From assembly GCA_019359175.1 (NCBI GenBank), contig JAHHHU010000027.1:1-53836 (forward strand): a DNA stretch of 53,836 nt. The letters run 5' to 3'. Below are positions 9,601 to 21,600 of the stretch, one piece after another. The stretch's first letter is position 1. Each line of letters opens with the position of its first letter. This DNA comes from Phormidium tanganyikae FI6-MK23. GTDB lineage: Bacteria; Cyanobacteriota; Cyanobacteriia; Leptolyngbyales; Leptolyngbyaceae. The notes beneath the pieces were generated by a model. The model was not told the origin of the DNA. It did no database searches and saw only the letters and a program-made list of their open reading frames with translations. The translations under genes were made by a program, and so were the position numbers.

Positions 9601-12600
9601 ATTTTGGACTAGAGCTTGGAACGCAGCCCCAAGTAGCGCTCGGCTTCACGCTTGATCCACTTGCATCCGAAAAACTGAAAACGACGGCAACCGTACAAGG
9701 ATTTCAAGAGATTGTCGATCGCTTCAAAAATTTCTCAGCAAAAGATGTCTTGCGGTTAGTCGGGAAAGCGATTGAGTTCCTGCAAAATGAGGACGCTAAA
9801 GCGCTCAACACCAGGCTGCCGTTAGTCAATCAGTCGCTCAATGAATTGCTGGGCTTCCTTGACCCGATCAAAGAAGCTTATAGCGGAATTCAAGACAAGC
9901 TCAAAGGCATTAAATCATTGCTCTCCGATAAACTCACAACAATTCGGACAGCATCGACAAATTCAACCTTCTCGAATTCCCTCACTCCAGAAGCTCGTGA
10001 TCAACTCGCTCAAGCATTAAACCTCCTTGATGGTGCCATCCAAAAGATTCCGACTAGCTTAGATGCGCTAGCAGATATCGTTCCTGCCCAAGTGATTAGT
10101 CAGATGGGGGAGGTTAGAAGACTGCTGAACAGCTTGCCCTCTGCGGTTGACAAGACAGCAATCAAAGCAGCATTTGATGGATTTGTGGCAGAGCTTCCCT
10201 CGGCTCAAATGATGGCGAAGTTTCTCTTCGAGGCGTTTGGATATGAATTTCCGACATTTGGAAGCGCGATCGCACAAATCGGTACTGATCTAGACAGTGC
10301 GATTAAAGGGTTGTCAGGTGGAGCGAAGAAGTCTGATTTTGAGGATGCTTTAGCACAGATCAATCAAGGCATCAGCCAGAACAATCCATTCATACTCGCG
10401 CAAGCATTCACAGCGCTCAAAACTGCTATTCAAGACTTAAAAGGGAGTGACAAGGATGCGTTCACTACAGTTCTCTCAAACTTTTCAAAAGCACTCCCTC
10501 AAAGATTCTCATTGTCGTTTAATGCAGATAAAGAACTGCTATTCGACTTTGATTTAGACATTGCTCAATATCAGAAGAAAGACATTCCGCTGAACTTCTC
10601 ACTCGACAATCAAGGCACTCCAATTCCGATCGACTTCCGTACCGAAGGCAAAATCGATATGTTGCTCGGTGCAAGTCTGAATTTAGGATTTGGCTTAGAT
10701 ATTCTCAAGGCAACACCGTTTATTCAAGCCTCTACCGGACTCGAACTGTATGCCAAGTTTGATGTATCCGATTTCGGTGTAACGGTTGGATTAGGCGGCG
10801 TTGAGGCAAGCCTAGGCAACGGTCAAGGAAAGCTTTCTCTGAAGAATGGAACTGATCCTGCAACCTTCAAACTCGGTCTAAACCCAAAGGAAGCTGAAGC
10901 TGGCAAAATTCTGTTTTCAAAACTCGGGCTCAACAGTTTTGTGTTCACGACAGAAGGTAGTATTAAGGTCGAGTTACCCGTTGCTCTTGTCGGTGTTGAT
11001 GTCGGAACGGTCGGTGCGACTCTAACCGACTTGAAAGACTTCAGCACGTTCAAACTTAATGCTCCTACCGGATTGCTAGGAAGTCTCGCTGCTGGCAAAC
11101 TCGACCTCAATACGCTGCTGACTGGAATCGATTTATTCTTAGCAGTTCTACAAAAAGGACTCGAAGGCGATGTTCTGAAAAAATTACCGATCGTTGGAAA
11201 GAACCTAGATCTCGGCGGAACAGGCTCGTTTATCAAAGACCTACGCGAAAAGTTTCTTGCCCCATTGCGTCAGTTAGTGCAGACTGGGCCCACCAAGGTT
11301 GAAGAAGAAATTCAGAAAGTCATTTTTAACAATCTCAATCCATTGGGGATTCTCAAGCTGACTAACAGAGACAGCGATAGTGCGATCAACTTTAAAGATG
11401 TCGCGGTTGTGGTTGACATCAACACTGGAGAATTGACGATCGATCTCCATATTGGTGGCGAAAGCGAATTTGAAACTGATTTTAATTTGGGGCTAGAAGC
11501 ATTCGTCTTTGACTTCAAAACCGCAGGTGGAGTCGAATTAAGCTTAGGGTATGACCTACAAATTGGGTTTGGAGTCAATTTAACCGAAGGCTTCTATCTG
11601 AGAGTTCCAACAAACGAACCAGACTTTAAGTTCAATCTGGGAGTCAATCTCAAGAATGGAACTACGATTTCAGCCGATCTCTTCGTCTTGAATGTTGCAG
11701 CAACCAACAAACTTCTTGACGAAGCACAAGACAACAAAGACTATAACCGCGACGGCGATAAAACCGATACATTCCAAACGGGCATCAATGGCGAAATTGC
11801 CATCGATCTTGTTGATCCGAACAAAGATGGCAAGCTGCTACTCTCAGAGCTTCGCGACACAAAAATCGCGGCAACTCTCAATACCAGTGCGGTTATCTCT
11901 CTGAAATTGGAAGCAGGCGTTGGACAGGTTGATAGTCCCATGCCAAAAGTTAGCGCCAATCTCTTTGTAGAGTGGTCGTTTGACAAAGGCTTTGGTGCAG
12001 CCGCAGGCACAGGCGAATCAAAATCCCCGATCGTAGCGCTCAACGATCTCGGTTTGGATCTCGGCGACTTCATGACTCGCGCGATCCAGCCCCTGCTGCA
12101 AAACGTTAACGAGTATCTGAAGCCAATTCGCCCGGTTCTTGATTTATTAGAAAAAGAACTGCCTGGAATCTCAGACCTTTCTAAACTTGTTGGTCGAGGA
12201 CCCGTCACATTCATTGATGCGATTAAGCTATTTGGGTCAGGCGGTGCGACGATCGCGAAATGGTTGACGATTGTGCGATCGATTGATTCATTCATTCAAG
12301 AATCGGCTGAAACTGAAGGCAACATCTTCATCAATTTTGGCGACTTCAATTTTAGCCAAGACCTGCGTAAATCCGGCAATATTGACCTGGGCAGCGGCAA
12401 TTTCAACAATGGGGTATCGAGTGTTGATGGTTCGCTCGATCGCTTATCGGGTGGCACAGGCACAGGAGCCGTTTCCAAACTCAAAGGATTGTTCGGAAAG
12501 CTCAAACAAATTGGACTTGATTTCCCATTGCTCAGCGATCCTGCCAGCGTTCTCGGTTTATTCACCGGAAAGTCTGTTGATCTTGTGACCTGGAAGATTC

Positions 12601-15600
12601 CTGAACTCAAAGCAGAACTCAAGTTCTCGCAGAAATTTGGCCCGATCATTCCACCGATTCCATTGTTCGCAACGATCGGCGGAACATTAGGCGTTGCAGC
12701 AAACTTCTCGGTTGGATTTGACACCAGCGGACTACAGAAAGGAAACTTCATCAAAGGTTTCTATTTTGGCGATCGAGCAGAGGTGTTTAAAGGCGCAGAT
12801 ATTCCAGAAGTTTCTCTCTATGCCACCTTTACAGCAGGCGCTTCTCTCTCTGTGGTTGTGGCTGAAGCAGGTATCGAAGGCGGTATCAAGGCGAACATCA
12901 GTGCAAACTGGAACGACCAGAACAACGATGGCAAAGTCTACATTGATGAACTGCTATCTACTCCGATCGCCTGTGTCTTTGATCTCTCTGGCTCACTCAA
13001 TGCGTTCTTGAGAGCCTACGGGCGTATCGGCTTTGATACCTTCTTATTCGGATTTGTCACGCTGTTTGAAACAGACATTACGATCGTCGATGTCACCCTA
13101 TTAGATTTCAATCTCAGTTGCGAAGAGCGCGCCAAGCCTCCGATTCTTGCAGAAGTCGAAAACGGAGTCTTAAAGCTCAACCTGGGCGATCGAGCTTCGA
13201 GACGCGGCGCAGACCAAACTGATGGTGATGAAAACTTCAGCCTGAAGCAACTCGAAGCAGGAAAAATCGAAGTCACCTATGCAGGCTATACGCAAGTTTA
13301 TAGTGGTGTTAGCTCGATCGAGGGAGATGGCGGAAAAGGCAATGATACTATCCTTCTAGACGATTCCATTACCTTGAATGCCACACTCAGAGGTGGAGAA
13401 GGCAACGATAAGCTTAAAGGCGGCTCCGGGAATGACAATATCAGCGGCGGCATTGGTAACGATCAACTTCAAGGCGGTGCTGGCAACGATACCTTGGATG
13501 GTGATGACGGCAACGATCAGATCGTTGGAGGCGCAGGCGAAGATACTATCCGAGGCGGTACAGGCAACGATAGTATTTCTGGTGACACAGGCGCGAATGA
13601 TGCTGCGATCGCATTCAAAGACATCATTGATGGCGGGGACGGTAACGACAACATTCGCGGTGATGCTGGCGACGACGAAATCACAGGCGGTGTAGGTCGC
13701 GATGTGATCTTCGGGGGTCGAGGCAACGACACGCTTCGAGGCGGTGATGAGAATGATTTAATCGAAGGCGGCGCGGGTGCGGATCAAATCTTCGGTGATG
13801 CTGGCGATGATACGCTGTACGGAGATTCCACAACTGCTCCAGATGCAGCTTCAGATGGTAATGATACGATTCGTGGGGGTAACGGCAACGATACGATCGA
13901 AGACCTCAGCGGCAACAATCGACTCTATGGCGACGAAGGGGATGATCAACTCAAAGCAGGCGACGGAAACGACTATCTAGAAGGCGGTACAGGCAGCGAC
14001 ACACTCTGGGCAGGTAAAGGAGGCGATCAACTCATTGGCGGTAGCAGCACTGCAATGGCTGGAACTATCGATGGCAATGATGAACTGTATGGAGAAGCAG
14101 GCAATGACATCCTGCTCGGTGACAACGGTACGATCGCGCTGAATGGCACTGTGAGCTTAATCGGTGGGGCTGGAGCAGATAAGCTCTACGGCAACGATGG
14201 CGACGATGTAATGTTTGGTCAAAGTGGCGATGATTTACTTGAAGGTGCAGCAGGTAATGATGCACTGTTCGGCGGTCAAGGTGCTGATACATTACGCGCT
14301 CAAGAAGACGATGACTATCTTGAAGGCGGTGCAGGCAGCGATGTGATCAATGCGGGTGTGGGAAATGATCTGATCATTGGTGGTTCTTCGACCTATCTCC
14401 CTGAAAGCGGTGCAGATGGCAATGATTCGATCACTGCCGCAGAAGGAAACGATATTATTCTCGGTGATGATGGCAGGGTTCTGAATAGCACGGGTCAGTC
14501 GGTGTTATCGATCGCGCAAATTAGTACGATCGAAACAACTGGCGGTGCTGGAACTGATACCGTCTTTGGTGGATCTGGAAACGATATTATCTTCGGTGGT
14601 GGAGGTGCTGACATTCTGATCGGCGATGCCGAGGGTGTGAGCGGTGACGATATCATTGTCGGTGACGAAGGTAGCTGGAGTGCGACACAGATTCGTGCGA
14701 TCGCAGGTTCTGGAGGTGCAGATACAATCTCCGGCAGCGGTGGCAATGATATCTTGCTCGGTGGTGATGGTAATGACACGATCGCAGGCGATGCAGGAGA
14801 AGATATTCTCCTTGGCGATAACGGACAGGTCACGCGCACCCAAGCGGGGGTTGTAACTCGCATTCAAACCGCAAGCGCGAACAACGGCGGAAATGACACC
14901 CTATCGGGTGGCGACAATGCAGATGTGGTTCTGGGTGGCTCTGGTGAGGATGCGATTACAGGTGGAACAGATGACGCGATCGATATTCTATTCGGTGACA
15001 ATGGTGTTGTGGTTCGCGCTGATGGAAGCCCAGAAGCGAACGATGTGTTCTCAACCGATGAGAGCATTGGTGGACAAGACACAATTACAGGTGGACTAGG
15101 CAACGATGTAATTGTAGGTGGAGCCGGAGCCGATCAACTTACAGGCAACGAAGGTGAGGATATTGTTCTCGGTGATAGCGGTTACATCACGCGCAACGCA
15201 ACTAACAGCATTGAGAGCATTGAAACTCGTGTGTCTGCTCAAGGGGGCGATGACACGATCGCTGGAAATGAAGGCGATGACGTTCTGATCGGTGGTGCGG
15301 CAAACGATACGATCAACGGTAATTTGGGTCGCGATGTCATTATCGGGGATGGCGGTCGCGTCAGATATAACAATGGTGTGATTGTTCGGATCGAAACCGC
15401 TGAACCATTAGCAGGCGGTAACGACACACTCAACGGTAATGAAGAGACAGATACAATTCTCGGTGGCTCTGGTAATGATGTCATCACGGGCGGAATTGAT
15501 GATGCGATCGACATTCTATTCGGTGACAACGGTGTTGTGGTTCGCACCGATGGAAGTCCAGAAGCAAATGACTTATTCTCAACCGATGAAAGCATTGGTG

Positions 15601-18600
15601 GACAAGACACAATCACAGGTGGATTAGGCAACGACAGCATTGTGGGTGGAGCGGGAGCCGACCAGCTTACAGGCAATGAAGGCAACGATGTGATTGTGGG
15701 CGATAGTGGTTATATCACTCGCGATACAACGAATAGCATTGAGATCATTGAAACTCGTGTGTCTGCTCAAGGGGGCGATGACACGATCGCTGGAAATGAA
15801 GGCGATGATATCCTAATTGGCGGTGCTGCAAACGACACGATCAATGGCAATACAGGTTTAGATATCCTCATTGGTGATGGAGGGCGCGTCACATTAGCGA
15901 ATGACATTGTTCTAAGAATTGCAACTGCCGAACCGACAGCAGGCGGAAACGATATCCTTAAGGGCGGTCAAGGTACAGCGATCATTCTCGGTGGTACTGG
16001 TGACGATACGATCGAGGTTGGCACAGATGAGACAAACGACATTCTTCTAGGTGACAACGGTGTTGTGGTTCGTGCGGATGCTTCACCTCAAGCGAACGAT
16101 ATCTTCTCAACCGATGCAACAAACGGTGGTAAAGATACGATTACCGGAGGACTGGGAAATGACATCATCATCGGTGGTGCAGGTGGTAACGATCAATCGG
16201 GTGTCGGTGGCGATCGCTTATTCGGTAACGAAGGCAATGACATTGTGATTGGCGATCACGCTTACATCACTCGCAACAGTGCCGATGTCGTTGAAAAAAT
16301 TGAAACCATCTTCCCGGATCAAGGTGGCGATGACACGATCGAAGGCAATACGGACAATGATGTGCTTCTGGGTGGATTCGGAAACGACACCATCACTGGA
16401 AGTACAGGTGACGATGTTGTACTTGGAGATAATGGAAGTCTTGACTATACAATCGATGTTAAGCTCAACACGCTCGATTTGATCAAAACTACAAGCTCTG
16501 AGTTAGGCGGCAGTGACACGATCTCAGGAAACGAAGGAAATGATATTGTCTTCGGCGGTGCGGCAAATGACACTCTTTCTGGAGATTTGGGTGATGACAT
16601 TCTGTTTGGTGACAATGGATTAATCAACTTCGTTCTAGATGGCGATGCCAGCACGATCGATTTAGTTACTTCCTTAGATCCAACCGTTGGCGGTGAGGAC
16701 AAAATCACGGGCAATGAAGGCGACGATCGCATTTTTGGTGGTGCGAGTAATGACACGATTCAAGGCAATGTTGGACAAGACATTATCTTCGGCGATAATG
16801 GCGTTCTCAATTACAGTCTTGTTCAAGGTCAGAATATTCTTGACCTAATGACAACAGATGCCCCTGATGTAGGTGGCAATGATGTGATCGAAGGAAATGA
16901 AGGCGACGATCGCATTTTTGGCGGCGCTGGAAATGATCAAATTCAAGGCAACGCGGGACAAGACATCATTCTTGGTGACAATGGCATTCTCGATTACAGA
17001 ACGGATCAAAATGCCGGCACACTTGAAGCGATTACAACCAGTGCGCCTAGTGTGGGTGGCGATGACACAATCACAGGCAATGAAGGTGACGATCGCATTC
17101 TCGGCGGCAGTGGAAACGACACAATCAAAGGTAACGTAGGACAAGACATCATTCTGGGCGACAATGGAACGCTGCTTTATGAGCTTGATCAAGGGAACAG
17201 TGTTCTTTCTCAGATTGCCACAATTGATCCAAGTGCCGGGGGCGATGATGCGATCGAAGGGAATGAAGAGAACGATCGCATTCTTGGCGGTAGTGGAAAC
17301 GACACAATCAAAGGCAATGCAGGAAAAGACATCATTCTAGGCGACAATGGCAGCCTAAGCTATCTCGTAGATCAAAACCCGAATACGCTAGATCTGATTG
17401 ATACCGACTCACCCAACATTGGCGGTAAAGATACGATCGAAGGCAATGACGACAATGACATCGTAATCGCGGGTGCTGCAAACGATACAGTCACAGGAGA
17501 TGCTGGAGACGACATTCTGATCGGAGATCACGCCCTCATTCAGCTACAGGACGGAAAGATCAAACAGATTGCTAGCAAAAATCCAGGCATTGGTGGAGAT
17601 GACCTGATTCTAGGTGGCGAGGGCAACGATTTGATTCTGGGTGGATTCGCTCAAGACAAACTCTACGGCAATGCAGGAAATGACCGAATTCTGGGAGACA
17701 ATGGGCGATTTGACTTTGCCTTTGCAGGTGATGCGATCGTTAGTGCAGATACCGACCTGTCAACCTTGGATGTGATAACTACTACCGACCCAACTTTGGG
17801 CGGCAACGATCGCATCTTCGGCGGCACAGGTGAAGATCAAGTCTTAGGCGGCACAGGTTCAGATTTTGTTGCTGGGGATGATGGGATTGATCCAACCTTT
17901 ATGGCTTCTAGAAATTGGGCGATCGTCAATCAGGCCGATTTCAATGGCGACGGTTACGCGGATATTGTTTGGCGCGACCAAGTTCGAGGAGATGTCGGAG
18001 TGTGGTTGATGAATGGAACTAACATTTTCGACGCGGCGGTCGTCGTACCGGGTGTTCCGCTCAATTGGACAATCCAAAACGTCGGTGACTTTAACAATGA
18101 TGGCAAAGCTGATTTACTCTGGCGTGATCAAATCAGCGGCGGTGTTGTGGTCTGGCTGATGAATGACACCCAGATCCTCGATGCGAAATTCACCGTACCG
18201 AGTGTTCCGCTCAACTGGACAGTCCAGAATGTCGGAGACTTTAACAACGACGGCAAAACCGATTTACTCTGGCGCGATCGTATTAGCGGCGGTGTTGTGG
18301 TCTGGCTGATGAATGACACCCAGATCCTCGATGCGAAATTCACCGTACCGAGTGTTCCGCTCAATTGGACAATCCAAAACGTCGGTGACTTTAACAATGA
18401 TGGCAAAACCGATTTACTCTGGCGTGATCAAGTCGGCGGTGGAGTTGTCGTTTGGCTGATGGATGGAACTCAAATTCTGAATGCAGCCGTTACTGTACCG
18501 GGTGTTCCGCTCAATTGGACAATCCAAAACGTCGGTGACTTTAACAACGACGGCAAAACGGATATCCTCTGGCGCGATCAAGTCGGCGGTAGTGTCGTAG

Positions 18601-21600
18601 TCTGGTTGATGGATGGAACTGCGCTGCTCGATGCAAACGTTACTGTACCGGGTGTTCCGCTCAATTGGACAATCCAAAACGTCGGTGACTTTAACAACGA
18701 CGGCAAAACGGATATCCTCTGGCGCGATCAAGTCGGCGGCGGTGCTGCAATTTGGTTGATCAATGGAACCGCACTGCTTGATGCAGCCATTACCGTACCA
18801 GGCGTTCCGCTCAACTGGACAGTCCAGAATGTCGGAGACTTTAACAATGATGGCAAAACCGATCTGCTCTGGCGCGATCAAATTAGTGGTAGTGCTGCAA
18901 TCTGGTTGATCAATGACACAGCCCTCCAAAGTGCGGCTCTCTTTAGCGATCGCTCTTTGATTCCTCCCGATAACACCATTCCTTCGGATGACTTAGTGAT
19001 GGGCGATCATGGCATCGTCTATCAAGCACTCAGGCGCGATCGTAACTATCTCTCGATCGACACTCAAGCCAACGATGGCGGCGGTAACGACATTCTCTAC
19101 GGGGATCAAGGCGATGATATTCTACTCGGTCAGCAAGGCAACGATAACCTGAATGGCGGTACTGGCGAAGATGATATGATCGGCGGTCACAATGTAATCG
19201 GGGGCGCGGATGGAGATGATGCCCTTGATGGTGGCGCGGATGCAGATGTCATGATTGGGGACAATGGCACAATCACTCGCCGTTTGGTGAATGGAGCTTG
19301 GCAGCGGTATGTTGCTCCGTTTAACAGTGTGATTCGCGATGTGGTTCGCTTCGATGATGTCGATCGAATCGGAGGGAATGACATTCTGTGGGGTGGAACT
19401 GGAGACGATATCATTCAAGGACAGCGCGGAGATGATCAAATTGAAGGCGGTGCTGGAGATGATGAACTTTACGGTCAACTCGGCAACGACAGCATTTCTG
19501 GAGGAGACGGTCAAGATACGATTTTGGGAGATGTCGGCATCATTTCGCGAGACTACAACTCTGATGGCACGGCAAGAGTGAACCTAAACGGCTCTTGGCA
19601 TCGCGATGTCATTCTGACCGATGTTGGTAGTCTGAGCGGAAGTGTGAGCGGTGTCGCTCAACCCGGACAGTTCCAAAATCCAGACTTACTGTTGCTCATG
19701 GGCGAATATGATGCAGCAGGAAACAAAGTGCTGGAATCAGGTCAGTGGAAGCTCTCGACTTATCAAGTGTCACTATTTGCGGATGGAAATGACACGATCG
19801 ATGGTGGCAACGGCGAAGATGCGGTCTTTGGCCAACGCGGAAACGACACGATTCAAGGCGGTTTGGGCAATGACTACATCGAAGGCAATGCAGGCGACGA
19901 TCGGATTGATGATATCGGTGGCAATGACTTCATTGTTGGGGATGATACGGTCAATCTCATGCCCTTTAATGCCGAGCTTCCAACCGTCACTCGCGGCATT
20001 CATCTGATCGAACAATCGGTGAATCTGAACTTAGAGCTAGGCTTGTTTGGCACGATCGTGACTCCAACGATGACCTTAGTTCCGAAGCCGTTCTACGGAT
20101 TGCTTCCGACTCTGACGCGATCGCAACCGCTCCCGCGCGATAACTCACCGACTCCGATCATCAATGTTCTGCGACGTGCTAACGGCAACAGCCTAAAAGC
20201 CTTTGTTTCAGTCGTACCAAATGCAGTCGATCACTTGGATCTTTTAGTAGGTAACGATCGCATTTCGGCGGGAGCAGGATTCGATACTGTCGTCGGTGAT
20301 AACTATATCAACACCGTTCCATTGCGGACTGGAATCACCTCGATCGACCAAGGTTTCGACTTGATGACGCGATCTCTATATCACTTGATGTATGACTTGC
20401 ACAATCTCGAACTCGCTGTGACGGGTAGAAGTGGAGCGCAACCGCAAGAATTAACCGTGGGCAGCGATATAATTGATGCGGGCGACGATCGCGATTTGGT
20501 GATGAGTGATAACGGGGTGGTGATGAGTGGATTTGCCGTCAGATCTCCAGGAGATGCTGCAACCTTGAGCCAGCAAATCCTGGATCTCCAGCAAGTTCTC
20601 ACAGCGTTCAATACAACTGTAAATGTTGTCTCTGCACCATTAGGCGGAACTACGACTCAACCGTATACTTTCGCGATCGGGAATGATCAGGTCGGTGGCG
20701 GCGGCGGAGATGACAAACTGTTTGCAGACGACACGCTGATTTTAGAGCCGATCTTCCGCAATCCGAACTATGTTAGAGGCTCATTCTGGAACTACAGTTT
20801 AATCGGAGCAAATAAGCCCGCTCGATCGGATCTGCGCGAGTTCAATCTGAAGCTTGGTAATGACACAATGAGCGGCGGAGATGGCAATGATTTCATGGTG
20901 GCAGGTTACGCAAACTTGATTCTGCCATTGGTCGATCGAGCGCCGCAGAATAACGTCGATCGCGCTCAACTCCAGCGAGATCTTGAACTTCTAGGGGAAG
21001 ATGCGAAGTCATTTATTCGTGACCTGCATACTACGACGCATGGCATTATCTATCCGAATGCGAATCAATCGCACACTCTGATTGCTGGAAACGATACCAT
21101 GAACGGCGATCGGGGAGATGACATCATGGTTGGTGACAACATTACTTTGATGATGCCGATTATCAATCGCCAAATTGATCTCAACTTTGAACTGAATAAG
21201 AGCTTCTTAGACTACGGCGAAGAGGAGCATAACTTTAATCAGGCATTCCCGCATCAATACAATTTCATCTATCGCACTCCTAATACTGGAGTAACTCAGC
21301 TTGGAGAAGACACGATGTTTGGTAGCGATGGTAATGACATTATGTTTGGGATACGCGGCATTGATCAGATGAGCGGAAACAATGGTGATGACTACATTTT
21401 TGGAGGTGCAGAAACCGACGGACTCGATGGCGGCACAGGAACAAACATTGTTCGCACCACTAACCCAAGTGCAGCCGATTTAACTGTGATCAATCCCACA
21501 ATTCGGACTGCTCTGTTCACCTTGTTTACTCCCGCAGTTCAAAGAACGATCGTAGAACTTGATCAATCGAAGAATAATTTGACGATCGCTGGAGATCTGA

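Noticed and set aside
13320-17880. Regular DNA repeats that might be mistaken for a CRISPR array.
   Set aside because: The period follows codons of the RTX nonapeptides in one open frame, and the intervening sequence is not unique spacer-like DNA.
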